In this document: positions 22,543 through 33,691 of the stretch, piece by piece
Layout of the letters: each line of letters begins with the position of its first letter
Position numbering within the stretch: the stretch's first letter is position 1
Source of the DNA: Bryum argenteum
Lineage: Eukaryota > Streptophyta > Bryopsida > Bryales > Bryaceae
Assembly: GCA_037043015.1 (NCBI GenBank)
Contig: CM073321.1
Coordinates: forward strand, 39,762,420 to 39,826,419
Direction of reading: 5' to 3'
Length of the DNA: 64,000 bases
Translations under genes and position numbers: made by a program
Notes under the pieces: generated by a model
What the model was told of the DNA's origin: nothing
The model's database searches: none
What the model saw: the letters and a program-made list of their open reading frames with translations, nothing else

Positions 22543-25182
22543 TGTCGTAACGTGCTTTCCCGATTCGTGCCCGGATAACCCTTTTTCACGGTAAAAGAGG
22601 TTTCCTAAACAAGAACCCGAGTATTCGTTCCACGGAGATCCTGTGAAGTGCAAACGCAATGATTTCGACGATTAGCTAACCCGGATTTGTGCTATCCGGG
22701 TTCTATCCTATCCCCTCGTGCCCTATATCTGTCCCGGAAGAGTCGCCCGGACGGGGAGAGGAGAGGGTGTTTAGTCTTTGTGGTTTAATTTAGCCTCTGT
22801 ATTCACCTCAGAGGGATTTTCCCGGACTTAGATAAGTGGGGGGATTAGGCCACTTCTCCCGTTGATTAACGTGACCGGAAAGGTCACCGAGACTCTCTCT
22901 CTCCTTACCCTGTTAGGAACTTCCTTATACCTCCCTCTACGCCTGGACTCTAAATCCACACGCATGTCACAAAGGTTGGTATCCGGTTCTCCTATGGTCC
23001 GGTTATCACAACTTACTACCCGGGTTAGTAGATCCCGGGTTCTTTCGGATCGGGGATGGTGCGATCGCCCGGAGTTCACCGCTATCACCTCTGAGACAAA
23101 CCCGCCTACCCGGACTTGGCGATCTAGGGGACTCAACCGATGGTGTTCTCGGGAGTCGGTTGAGCGGCCGGAATCCCTTCCCGGCCGCTGTAATCCCCGA
23201 CGCTACACGGACAGACCGGACCGAACCCTAAGTGGCAAGTGCCGTTCGCTAGCCGCACTCTCCTCCCCGTCGCCTTCTCTACCTCCCGTACTACTCTCCG
23301 TTCAAGGACGGAACCGCTCTCTCTCTTGCCGGATAGCAAGGGTCCCTGCGGACTCGCAAACACCCCGACCCCAGAGACAAGACGGGGAAAAGGAGAAGGA
23401 CACACAATCGACACACACGCACACACACGAGGGAGATGAGAAAGAGGCGTGCTTGCACCTTTGGATTAGGTATTGCAGAATCACAAAAAGACCCCGAGGG
23501 AGTATCCTCCCCTCGGCTAAGTAGCGGATCCTCCCTGGCATCCCAGAGAGGACAAAACCCTGTGCCAGGGAATCTTTCTAAATCTAGCCTCTGACACTCT
23601 AGCGCCGTCATTCTCCTACTGCCATAAAGGCACTAAAATCTAACCCTATCCTCGGCCAGGTGCACCCGCCATCAATCAACTCGGCCCTAGTCCTTCCGTC
23701 GCTCGCTCATCCTACTTCGCGGCCTCGCGATCTCGGCGATCTCTCGGCGGTCTCGGCCTTCCTGCGCTCCCAACCCGGGTTGGGAGGTGACCTCCTCCTC
23801 CTCGTTCCCCGTCTTCTGGAGCGCTGGAGCAGTATCCTCACTCCCAAGGATCTCAGTGTCTCCAGAAGGCATCGGGGCTGAGGTGTCCGGGAGGGCCTCC
23901 CCGATCTCCGGGACCTCGATCAAGTCCTCGTGGATGAGGGGGATGATCTCCGCGGGCAGTGCCTTCTCGGGGAGGGCCCCGAGATCAGATGGCTCCAATG
24001 GGACGACCGGATCCGGGCAGGGGGGTGCCTGCAGCATCTCTATGCCCAGTCCGGGTTGCCGGGTGCCGGCTTCCCTTTCCGGTCCTGGTTGGATCGTGGC
24101 CTCCGTAGCAGGGTTAGGACTCCTGCTGTCGGGGTCCACGGTCCGGTCCGGGAAATGGGAGAGGGATTTCTTACCCCTGTATCCTTCCTCTGCTGTTGGG
24201 AGACCTCCTCCCCTGCCCGGGGAACTGCCTCGACTACCCGGGTTGCCTCTGCCTCGACTACCCGGGAAGCCTCTGCCTCGACTACCCGGGGAGCCTCTAC
24301 CTCGACTACCCGGGGAGCCTCTACCTCGGTGCTCTCCGGTAAGTCGCTGCTGAGGGGATGTGAAGTCCCTGTCTCCTTCGGGGTCTTCTCCGGGCTCAGG
24401 CTCGTGGGCGGAACCGGTTCCTCCATTACCGCGGGTGCGGTGGGCTCCTCCTCCTCGGCCCTGACATCCTCGATCGCCCGGGTCGCCCTGGATGGGATTA
24501 TCCTCGGGAGGAGTGGCGGTGCGCTTGCCCGGCCGGAACCTTTCTCCGGTCGCGGACGGGCGGAGGAATGGGCTCCTCCATAGCTGCGGGGTCGGCAGAC
24601 CCCTCTTCCTCTGCTCGGACAGCCTCCACAGACTCGGATGCCCCCCGGGTAGGAGGGTTTTCAACTGCCTCCGGTGGGGGTGCTTCTCCGGGAAAAGCCT
24701 TAGCCATTTCCCCAATGAGGGTCCTCATCTCGGGAGGGCTCCCTCCATCCTCTCTGCGGCCTTCTTCATGTACGCGCCGCCGTGGTTGTCCCCGCCCGAC
24801 CCGTTCGTGGCTACCGACCCGGCCGCCGCCTTCCCGGTTGAGGTATACCCGGTTGAGGCGACCCTTTTCCCGGTAGGAGTCAACCCGCGAAGAGCCGCTA
24901 CGCGCGTTATCCGGTCCCAGCTGGGCCGACTGGATACGACTAGGCAGGATCCTGGCTCGAGAACAGGAGATACAAAGCAAAAGAAAATTCAAAAAAGGTA
25001 GTGCTACCCTACCCCCGTCCACTAAGCCTAAGGATGCTCAGGTGGGCGGGTTCTGGCCGAGCTAACCTTACCCGGTCATTACCCGGGTAGGCCAGGATAT
25101 GGGCGTTTATTTCTCCTAATTAGCTATGACTAACCGCTATCCGGACTTACGTGGGGCAAAAACGAAAAAATGAGGTTTGACA
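22543..25182 (-). mobile_element. TG...CA element nested in the gypsy LTR, fossil
   Basis: A 2640-bp insert runs from TGTCGTAACG to GGTTTGACA and is flanked by a perfect 5-bp duplication TATGA (22538-22542 and 25183-25187). The other gypsy LTR shows the uninterrupted target. The insert is related to the element at 4338-8280, sharing the CGTTCCACGGAGAT.CTGTGAAGTG segment and a minus-strand P/E/G-rich coding-like region (about 25000-23690). That region contains a 24-bp minisatellite at 24230-24330 (GSRGRG-type in one frame). No second LTR is seen, so it is a long solo LTR or a non-autonomous relative. It postdates the gypsy insertion. It appears decayed; the number of breaks is unclear. Confidence 0.85.
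23687..25000 (-). CDS. Coding-like region of the nested element
   Basis: The minus strand is open over long stretches with P, E, G and R bias, including PEMRTLIGEMAKAFPGEAPP and LIHEDLIEVPEIGEALPDTS. It has no pol-type motif. Its place within the element parallels the P/E-rich tail of the 4.3-kb relative. It is fossil and its function is unknown. Confidence 0.35.
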
Positions 25183-25914
25183 TATGAGAAAGGGGAAGGT
25201 AAAGGTAGGAAACAGGGAGAAGACCGGGGCTTGGAGACGACGCTCACAATTACTCCCAGGGTCCGGGTAGGGTATGGCGGTCGTTGACCGGGCCGCAATC
25301 ACCTAGTGATTAATTCGGTCGGGCGAGCCAGTCCTGAGCGGCCGAGGTATGATCGAGGGGGGTCAAGACCCAGGGTTACAGTCTCCCGGGGTGACTCGTC
25401 CTTGGCTCACTTCCACGGCCACGGTGCTGGTTTGGCGAGACAGATCCTTGGGCGGGGCGTTTGCGACGGCAGCTGCACAACCACGTGAGAGATTGAGACA
25501 CCACGGCTCCGACTTAGTGACTACCACGGTGCCAAGGCCTCCGCAGACAGAAGCGCGATTAGAGGAGGGTAGTAGAAAATAGATAGAGGCGGGGTAAGAT
25601 AGAATTGGATTGAGTCCTGTGTTTGCATTGAATTGGAGAATGCCGTAAGGCTACAAAGTTCGTGAGTACGCACTCGTGGCTAACATCCTGTTCTAGCAAT
25701 ACAAGGAGCTGCTATTGTATCATTCTACCCTTATTTATAATAAAACCTAATCCCTTGCGCTGCCCTTCGACTTTACTGCCTGTGTCCACGGTCTCGATCC
25801 TCGTGGTCCTTTGATCACTGTGTCCTTGGCCTCGAGCCCCGGGGTCGTCGTTAATTCCTGGTCTCCCCGTGGCTGTGGTCTTCGATGATGATACCCGTAG
25901 TTCGGCGGGTAACA

Positions 25915-26885
25915 TGCATTCATCTCATTGATGTGAGCTAACTTGTCACTCCAACAGAACGCAGATGGCAACACCATGGCAGGGACTTTTTCACCGTTCG
26001 CGAGCGTCCTTGTTTTGTGAGGCATTTTGTCAGCATCAGAAACTATGAGCGTACGAAGCGTCGCTGCTGCTTGGACCGTATGTAGTCGGGGTTTTTTCAA
26101 CCCCACATTCCCGTAACCCTCAGCTTGTTTCCCACTCTTGGACATTTCCCTGTACCTGTAGAATGTAGCTCTAGAAATACCATGAATGATCCACCAAGCA
26201 GTAGGGCACACTTCTCTACCTTTCAAGGTGATCCACTCCAAGCCTGCCAGGTCCTTGTGGATCTGTCTATGGACCTTAAGGAGACACTTCTTACGAGCAT
26301 AGACCCCATCATTCACATGCAGTTGAGAGCGGATATCATGAATATGTCCACGGGGAAATGGTTGTAAGCAATTTGCCTCACAACACAATTGTGTGGAGAC
26401 TGCAATGATAGATGTTGGCGCCAGCAAAGCATCTTTCTTGCGTGGAGCAACATTCTCTACTCTATGACGCATAGAGTCATATGAACGAACACCTTTCTGA
26501 CCTTTTCGATTAACTGCTTTCATAGCCTCTTTGTACTTATGAGTTTGCTCATGGTCGTAAAGACTCACGCCATCAAGCAAAACATGTTTTGTGTCCCATG
26601 CGTGGAAGGACCACATCTGTCCGGATGGGAAATGCTCCTCAGATAGGGACTCCGCGATTTGCACCATAACCTGATTTTCACCAAGAATTAAGCCTTCTAT
26701 CCCGTCATCCACATCCGGATCCAGGTTCTGGCACAATGCTTTGGCCACGTCAAGACCTTCATTGTTACGAAGGATCACAACTTTTAAGATCCATTTAGCC
26801 CGAGAAAATGCCGTCGCAGACAGCAACACCAGGAGCCAAAGTAGGCAATGACCTTGCAAACTCTTCTGGATGATGCATATCCATC
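25915..26885 (-). pseudogene. GHTHEDID (DUF7869-like) gene, copy 2, 5' part
   Basis: This minus-strand exon follows a good acceptor (TTTTCTTCCAG, ending at 26886) and begins with MDMHHPEEFARSLPTLAPG in one frame. The longer frame then gives MWSFHAWDTKHVLLDGVSL, a cysteine/histidine block (CCEANCLQPFPRGHI), VCPTAWWIIHGISRATFYR and HKTRTLANGEKVPAMVLPS. The last block matches copy 1 (SGEKVVAKVLPSSF). The VC..AF..IHGIS block is usual in the N-terminal half of DUF7869 proteins. A frame change near 26.8 kb and the gypsy insertion at 25914 make this copy inactive. Transcription probably started near 28.5 kb. Confidence 0.72.
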
Positions 26886-27046
26886 CTGGAAGAAAATCAA
26901 CAATGTATAACAAAATTAAGTTTAGATCGATGACTGAAAGAATAACAATTCTTCATGTCAAACGCTTATTCCGTCCACCGGCGAAAATGACAGTGGTGTA
27001 TCATGAATATGATAAAGACGAGAAGAAGAGCGCTATAAGGGACACG

Positions 27047-27985
27047 AATCGTCGACTCGACGATATCATCTTAATAGTTTCCGTCACCAAGCTGTGGAGT
27101 GAAGAAAGAATCCTCACGAATCGTCGAGCCGACGATATCCACAGCAACTGACGAATAGTTTTCTTACACCCCTACAGACAGAGGCTATCAAATCTAACTA
27201 ACATACTTATTTGAGTACGTTGTCCGTACAACAACATAGAGTATATCTTGATAGCCATTAACCCAATTAATCAAAGTTATCGTCGACCCGACGATAACTT
27301 GACGGACGACCACATATAACTAAGATAGATGAGGTATCGTCGACCCGACGATAACCACCGATGGTAATAATAGCATTAATTATAATATACTACCTTGTGT
27401 GCAGCTTGAAAGATATCGTCGACACGACGATAGCATGTCATAGAAGTAATATTTTCAGTTTACATTCTCGTATTGGATAACATTTATATTATCGTCGACC
27501 CGATGATAAATGGGATAGTTCCAGACGACATAATAGAGATCGTCGACGCGACGATAAATTGACATTCATAGAGGTTAAGAGAAGAGGTTATCAAAAGAGG
27601 ATACCATAAGAGTTATCGTTGACACGACGATAACCTGGCATACTAATCATTTAAATGTGAAATGAAGCTAGAGGTAATCATGATGGTTATCGTCGACTCT
27701 ACGATAACCAGGCAAAAAAATACTGCAGGCCCCCCGAGGTCTGCACGCCCCCTCGAAGACTTTACGCCCTCCGAGTCGACCCTCAGGGTTATCGTTGACA
27801 CGACGATAACCTGACATACTAATCATTTAAATGTGAAATGAACCTACTGGTAATCATGATGGTTATCGTCGACTCTACGATAACCAGACAAAAAAAATAC
27901 TGCACGCCCCTCGAGGACTGCACGCCCCCTCGAAGACTTTATGTCCTCCGTGGTGACCCTCAGGGTTATCATCGATCCGATGATG
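27047..27985. repeat. Palindromic repeat array A1 (ATCGTCG-N3-CGACGAT)
   Basis: Twelve copies of a 19-bp inverted repeat, typically TATCGTCGACCCGACGATA, start at 27047, 27119, 27278, 27335, 27414, 27490, 27538, 27614, 27688, 27790, 27864 and 27967. Spacing is 72 bp for the first pair and 74-79 bp for most others. Several copies with one-arm changes still pair (for example ATCATCGATCCGATGAT), and others are imperfect. The array lies inside the putative first intron of the minus-strand DUF7869-like gene. The sequence between copies is AT-rich and unrelated except for the duplication at 27607-27965. Confidence 0.93.
27607..27965. repeat. 176-bp tandem duplication within array A1
   Basis: A unit holding two palindromes, a TACTAATCATTTAAATGTG spacer and a GC-rich CACGCCCCCTCGAAGAC segment occurs twice, with copies starting at 27614 and 27790. 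A few substitutions separate them. The array therefore grew at least partly by local duplication. Confidence 0.85.
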
Positions 27986-28253
27986 GCACAAATCCCAAGG
28001 CATTTCCGAATTTTTCGGCGTAAAAGACGCAATGTACGTTGCGGTCGTTGCCAACACATGTTTGGTAACAAACGTTAACACAGATACAACAACAATAAAC
28101 TCAACCGATATACTACAGAAAAATTAAAGAACAATAAACACAAATAAAGACGACGAACAATGAACAGAAGCAAAGACGATCAGCTCGACAACAAGAGGCG
28201 GATTATACATTCTAGACAATTGCAAAAGGAAGTGTCGTGGAATGTTAGCTAAC

Positions 28254-28510
28254 CTGCAGCGGAAGTTCAGAGCCAACACCGTGAAGTAGCGCCCAAGAAT
28301 TGATAGAAAAGAAGAGAAGAAGAGAGGAGGAGAGAAAGCGCGGAAGAGCACCGCCTCAAGCCGAAGGAAGAGCAGCGCAAGAACTTGACCGGGGTTTAAA
28401 CAACACAAAGAGCAGTGATTAAAAACAAGGCGGTTCCTCGCGCGAAGAATACCAGCATTCAATGGATGAATTCCGCGCGCAAGGAAAGAGCGGGAATAGT
28501 GTGCCGCCAA
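28254..28510 (-). other. Putative 5' exon of the DUF7869-like gene
   Basis: An open minus-strand stretch ends at a good donor (GCTGCAG then GTTAGC, at 28254/28253). The matching acceptor would be at 26886, giving a first intron of about 1.37 kb that contains array A1. The translated sequence has no known domain, so it may be 5' untranslated. Confidence rests only on the splice-site fit. Confidence 0.35.
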
Positions 28511-28717
28511 AAATGAAATTCAAACGGTCATTGTTCAAACGGATCTTCGTATAAGACATATTCAAGATAAGATCCGGCTAATAAATGAGAACCCACGACT
28601 TTCGTAACGAACTTATTAGCAGGATCTTGGGTTACGAATATACGTCCCAAATAGCATCCTCTATGAAAATCCGCTTTGTGAACAAATTCATAATTAAAGG
28701 CTTACAAAAATAAAACC

Positions 28718-28856
28718 TCAGGGTTTAGGGTTTAGGGTTTAGGATTTGGGGTTTTGGTTTTAGGGGTTAGAGTTTAAGGGTTTAAGGTTTAGGATTTTCT
28801 GGTTAAGAATTTAGGGTTTACGGTCAATGCTTAAGGTTTTAGGGGTTAGTAAACTT
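28718..28856. repeat. Degenerate plant-type telomere-like repeat
   Basis: Three perfect GGTTTAG units are followed by about 100 bp of diverged TTTAGGG-like words. It is interstitial, since unique sequence lies on both sides. The motif supports a green-lineage organism. Confidence 0.85.
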
Positions 28857-28859
28857 AAT

Positions 28860-31800
28860 GTAAGGATTTTTAAAGTAAAGGCTATAAGCTTTCTGCTTAA
28901 ATAGTTGATAAAGTTCTAAAAGATAATGTAATGAATGTAATTATAAGTAAATGTTTTTGTTTGGTGTTAACGAATGTAAAATTTTCTAATATTGTTATCA
29001 TTGATTCACCATTTTACATTTACAATATATAACATATGAATTTTAAAATTTGGCGTTAGAAGAACGTTTGTAAATACTTAAAGTAGCATAATGTAGGTTG
29101 AATATCAACCATAGAATACAATAATTATGAGTAAAATGTATATTATAAAAATATTCTAACTTTACATACGAGACTACATAACCAAACTTAAATGCAATAG
29201 TTAGCAACTTTATATAGAGTTTCAAATTTCATAACTTTATTTGAATTGTGTTATTGTGTAAAGTGCATATTTATGTAGTTTTATAGTACAACCTATTCTA
29301 GTTTGGACTTATAGAGTGAGTGTATTATTAAAAGCTTTCAAACTCTTCTCTCTTAAATACCTAATAGCTCAACCATGATACAAAACTATAAACCTATAGA
29401 AGATGTCCTAGGATGTTACAATTATGTTACAAGTTATATTCATGTACAATTACTTAAGTAACTAGATTTTTTTTTCATAATTTTCTCAACTAATTCTCTA
29501 AGAGTTCTTATAAGACAATTATAATATTTGCTCTATTATTTCTATTTTATAATAAATAATAACTTAAATTCAGACTACTAAAAGATAGTTGTTTATGTGC
29601 CTTTGAAAGTTCATAGTATTTCTTCTTATAAAATATCTCTTAGTCTCATCAACATTCTAGTTTCTTAACCTTGATTCTACTCTCGTATTAAATTATTAAA
29701 AAAAAAAATCTTTGACAAATATTGGTATCTAGCTCTTCTAGCTGCTCCTCATGGATCACTTTTCCAGTTCAAAGAATTCTCATGTACATGCAATCCAATA
29801 CAAGAATTGTACTGCAGCGTTTACCGAGGCCAAATTCATCATCGGTCGGTGTTAACTTGGAGTTGCCGAACAACGCAACAAACTTGATGAAAAAGGACCT
29901 CGTCTGTTTATTACAGTAGAAAAATGGCTTAACAAGGTGTCACACTTGACCGTAAAGGACCTCATCCGGAGCACTTTCACAAAGGGTCTCTGCACTTCTT
30001 TTTTTTTTTAAAGGAGGATGTACAGGTGAGACATGTGTCTCATCCACATTTGTACGAATTTCATTTTATGAAACCACGAGTATGAAATTCAATTGTATGA
30101 AATTTCATATATATTTTGTGGTTTTTGTGGTGAAACATATGCTACATTAGGTTGATGTATTTCGTAAAAGTTTAGGTTTCTCTACATATGTAATACAGTA
30201 ATATAAAAAGACTTATGTCACAATTTTATCCATTACCTTGACACCTTTTTCTAAGAGCAAAATGGGAACTAAAAGGTTCCTTTTACTACTTGTTGGTTCA
30301 TTAATCTAGTTGATCTAACTTCTAATCAATTTTCATGTATATTTGCATTAATGGCACTTGGTCTAACTTTAAATGCATTTTATTTTTAACTTTGATTTCA
30401 TAACCTTTTAATTAAATCTTAAAGTAATTCTATAATACCTCTCGAGCGATTTAAGAATGAGATTAATAAGATAGACACTTATATTTTAATAAGATAATAA
30501 AGGATTATTAATTCATCTATTGATGGGTAAGAATTGACTATTCAACTATTCTCATCTTTTGATTGAGATTGGACCAAAATCATAAAGTGTAGGTATTGAG
30601 TGAGGCACATATTCCTCTCCTTCTTATCCCTTTATTGACAGAGCGGACCAAATTCGTCAGTGAGGCGCCTTTGCACGGCCAGTGATGTCAATTAAGGGTT
30701 ATATAACTTGTTGATGGTAAATGTGGTTCTTAGGGTGAAACATGTGTCACACTTTTTTATGTATTACTTGAAAACTAATTTAGAGTTGGAATATTTGCCT
30801 CACCGCTATTTGAAATTTGAGATTTTGCAAGTGCTTGAATACTTGGTTAAAATACATGATAGTGTATATGACTTACTTTGGAATCTTGTGAATATTTGTT
30901 GATTCATATTGAAAAACAAACTCATTGTATCTTTATTAAGATAGTAACTTATCAATTATCTAAGTATTTGCTTCATAGCCATGTATGAGTATACTGAACA
31001 AATATTTAATTCATGCCAACTTTTAGATAAGTTAGACTTTTCTTCACTATTGGCTTTTGGTTTATTAGACTCTATAGTTTGCATTTCTCTTAAATACTAA
31101 TAATATAATAGGGAAAGAGTAGGTCTTGAGTGAGGCACATGTCCCACCCCATTTCATAATGTTCCAACTTATATATGTATGCTCCAACAAGTTTGGGACA
31201 AGGCATGTATAGTATTCCCTTTGTGGATTGTTAAAATATTCAAACTTAAACCATGGAGGTTTGTCATGTGATTTATCTCCTATTTTAATACTTGAAATTT
31301 GTTTTTGCGCTTTACTTAAGTGAGGCACATTGCTCTCCCATTTGAAGATTCATAGATTAAAAGTTAAAATACAAATGTAATCGACAAATATACAATGAGC
31401 ATGGTTTTTTTGGAATTATTTGGAATCAATATTATTTGAATTGAAACTAAACCAAAATGTTAACTTGTTGCATATACATTCAAAAAATTGTGATTATAAT
31501 ATTAAGAATTAATCCAAAAATAAAGTGCACATTTCAATTGGCACTTTTAACCAAACCGTTGTTCTTAATGAGTTCCAAACCTTTCATTTTTGCAACCCCA
31601 CACACTGGCATGCATTGTGGTTATTGCATACATGTGGGATGCAAACTAAAAATTAATTGGCAACATATAAAGTATGAGATGTGCCAAATGTGAACCTTAC
31701 ATCAACCTTTTGGCAATTTGTGATCATCATAAAATTTTGGCAATTTGTAATCATCCAAAACTTTACAAGCCTAAAGAATTTAGAGTTTAGATGAACACTC

Positions 31801-32700
31801 TGTTCTTATTTATTCCAAATTCAATGTTCATTTATACCTTGCTTTATTTTTTCTTTCTACATAAGGCTATATTTCTTGATTCGAATAGTTATTTTCATTT
31901 TTAGCTGACATACATGTATTGGCTTGTTGTCGCCTTTTCGTGCCAAAATTAGATGTCGCCCTTTGCTTCTATCTCATGTTTGTCTTTTGGTGATAACTAG
32001 TCAAACTTCATGTCTTGTAAGTTGCACAACTTAGTATGGGTGGTCTCAACAGTAGGGCATGCTAAAGGGCATATAAGAGAGTATAAGAAGCTATAGAGCT
32101 CATTCTATTTTTGTTTGCACTTTGCATAGCTTTTATTTGAGCTAAGAAATTTTTTTGATGAATTTTCGTTGGGTAAAGGACTTATTAAGATGAAGGTGAA
32201 CATCTTTCTAGTTGGTGATTTTTTCATTGCAATAGGTATATTGGTAGCATTTCCACCTCGAAGTGAAAATGATGAAACTTTGCAGTTTGTTTTTGATATT
32301 AATATGTTATGATCTCCCGATCTAGAAGGCCTTATGACTCAAATTTTGGTCCACATGATCTTGGATAAGTCTATTACAAGTTTTTACGGTTTAAATCTAA
32401 ATAGCTTCGAGCTTGATTTTCATATATGACGATTTCTATGGAAATGTGCTTTCATGCTAAAAATAGGCTCAGGCGTTTAAGGGTTAAGTAGCAACAAACA
32501 TTTGACAACACAAACGTAAAAAACTAAAATCAGCGTCGAAGCAATTAGTTTTCTAACACTTAACAAAATTTAGAATGAAAATAAATAAACGCAAAACCAT
32601 AAGCGTAATTTTGAGATCTATACATACTTTTGTAAATTTTGTAAACTTTTAATTTGTTTGGTATTCTAAAATTTTAATCTGTTAATTTTATATATTATGT
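28860..32700. other. AT-rich intergenic region, no supported gene
   Basis: All frames are full of stops. A dispersed word (TTGAGTGAGGCACAT or close) occurs near 30597, 31118 and 31315, with shorter relatives near 30028, 30133, 30657 and 30738. One of these is the perfect palindrome GAGACATGTGTCTC. A short coding-like patch near 29750-29870 could be a gene fragment but shows no domain. Confidence 0.5.
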
Positions 32701-32728
32701 TTTCTATTTTTTTTTTTTTTTTTTTTTG

Positions 32729-32786
32729 AAATTGTCATGTGCATGGGTATGGTCATGCATGACCATGCCCATGCACATGATAATTT
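32729..32786. repeat. 58-bp near-perfect palindrome without spacer
   Basis: Two 29-base arms (32729-32757 and 32758-32786) are complementary at 27 positions, centred on GGTCATG/CATGACC. An uninterrupted run of about 19 T lies just upstream (32709-32727). It would form a stable hairpin or cruciform. No TIR-bounded element is visible around it. Confidence 0.9.
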
Positions 32787-32939
32787 CATGGCATGGTGGC
32801 CATCATGGGGGGCATGATGACCCCGTTGCGCCGCCTTTTCACTTCATTCTTGTTGTCTGCTCTTCGTCGTCGGCTCTTTTCGCAGCTCCGTTTTTTGCTC
32901 CGCCACCTTCTGTCTCCGTGCTGCGCCGCCTACGCGTTG

Positions 32940-33022
32940 CTTGTTTAGTGTGCGCGGCTTGTTTCGTGTGCGCCGCTTGTTTTGTGTGCACCGCTTGTTT
33001 TGTGTGTGCCGCTTGTGACCTT
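32940..33022. repeat. 18-bp tandem repeat, about four copies
   Basis: Units of GTGTGCGCCGCTTGTTTT type repeat four times. In one frame they give ACFVCA repeats. A plus-strand ORF (32726-33049) runs through them and the palindrome, but it has no domain and is probably chance. Confidence 0.75.
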
Positions 33023-33059
33023 CTACCACCAGGTCTCAAGCTCGAATAGCAAACGATTG

Positions 33060-33605
33060 TCTGTGTTTTGTTAAGAGTGGAAAATGCACGTTAGGTTTTC
33101 GGAGAGAATTATTTAAAGCGGCGGGGGTTCCACGAGAGAAGGCGATTGAGTATGTGTACTTTTGTGCAGTGCTTACTTACGGTGCGGAGAGGCAAGTGAT
33201 TTAGAAGGCCACGGTGAGATGGTGATTGTGTGCTAGCGTGTGCATTGGCGGCTAGTTTCTTGTTGACTTCTCTCTGCGATCGCACTCTAGAGGCGTATTT
33301 GAATGCTGCGAAAGCCAATTTGGTAATCAATCGATCGACCCTCATCCTTTATTGTTTCTTTTTGTAGAAACAATGGCTTGATTGATGCCGCTTTTCATTC
33401 TCGCAGGCTCATGCAACTAGCTCGAGATGGATTATTTGTTGTGGATTCTTATTTGCAATTAGATGTCGTCGTTTGTTAATTGCTCGTATGGGCATCTCAG
33501 CGATTCGGGAGCACTTCGTGCGATTCGGGAGGAGTTCGGGCGATACGGGAGCACTTCGGCAGTCGAAGCAATTAGGGTTTAGGAGCGTTTAGCATTCAAG
33601 AGCAG
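33060..33605 (+). promoter_or_regulatory. Putative promoter and first exon of the 33-39 kb locus
   Basis: GC content rises and a good donor (AAGAGCAG then GTACGG) lies at 33605/33606. Just before it is a small repeat of GCGATTCGGGAGCACTTCG type (three partial copies, 33498-33560). If transcribed rightward, the following intron would hold palindrome array A2, as in the gene at 26-28 kb. No TATA box was identified. Confidence 0.35.
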
Positions 33606-33691
33606 GTACGGTTTTTACTGTTTTTTAGTATCACACGTTTTAGAATTACGTTTAGGGTTTAGGAATCCGTCGATACTTTATCTTATGGTAG

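Larger units (their letters stand above)
13387..25914 (-). mobile_element. Ty3/gypsy LTR retrotransposon, minus strand, with nested insertion
   Basis: A complete two-LTR element is flanked by the 5-bp duplication TGCAT (13382-13386 and 25915-25919). Both LTRs begin TGTTAGCC and end GGGTAACA on the plus strand. On the coding strand the order is 5' LTR, primer-binding-like site, gag, protease region, reverse transcriptase, RNase H, integrase, an extra ORF region, polypurine tract and 3' LTR. This is the gypsy order. By eye the LTRs differ at about 10 of 766 sites (near 1.3%), so the insertion is fairly young. The 5' LTR was later split by a second element (22543-25182). The internal region looks broken, with several breaks in pol and the extra ORF; gag is long and mostly open. 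It lies inside an exon of a DUF7869-like gene. Confidence 0.92.
22503..25914 (-). repeat. 5' LTR of the gypsy element, split by an insertion
   Basis: The LTR consists of 22503-22542 and 25188-25914. It was cut after its first 40 bp (plus-strand order) by the element at 22543-25182. The joined length (767 bp) matches the other LTR (766 bp) almost exactly. Confidence 0.9.

Noticed and set aside
28718-28856. Chromosome end
   Set aside because: The telomere-like repeat is short and degenerate and has genes on both sides.
32726-33049. Cysteine-rich secreted peptide gene (CVCAACF repeats)
   Set aside because: The repeats come from an 18-bp minisatellite and the frame runs through an inverted repeat; no supported start or splice context.
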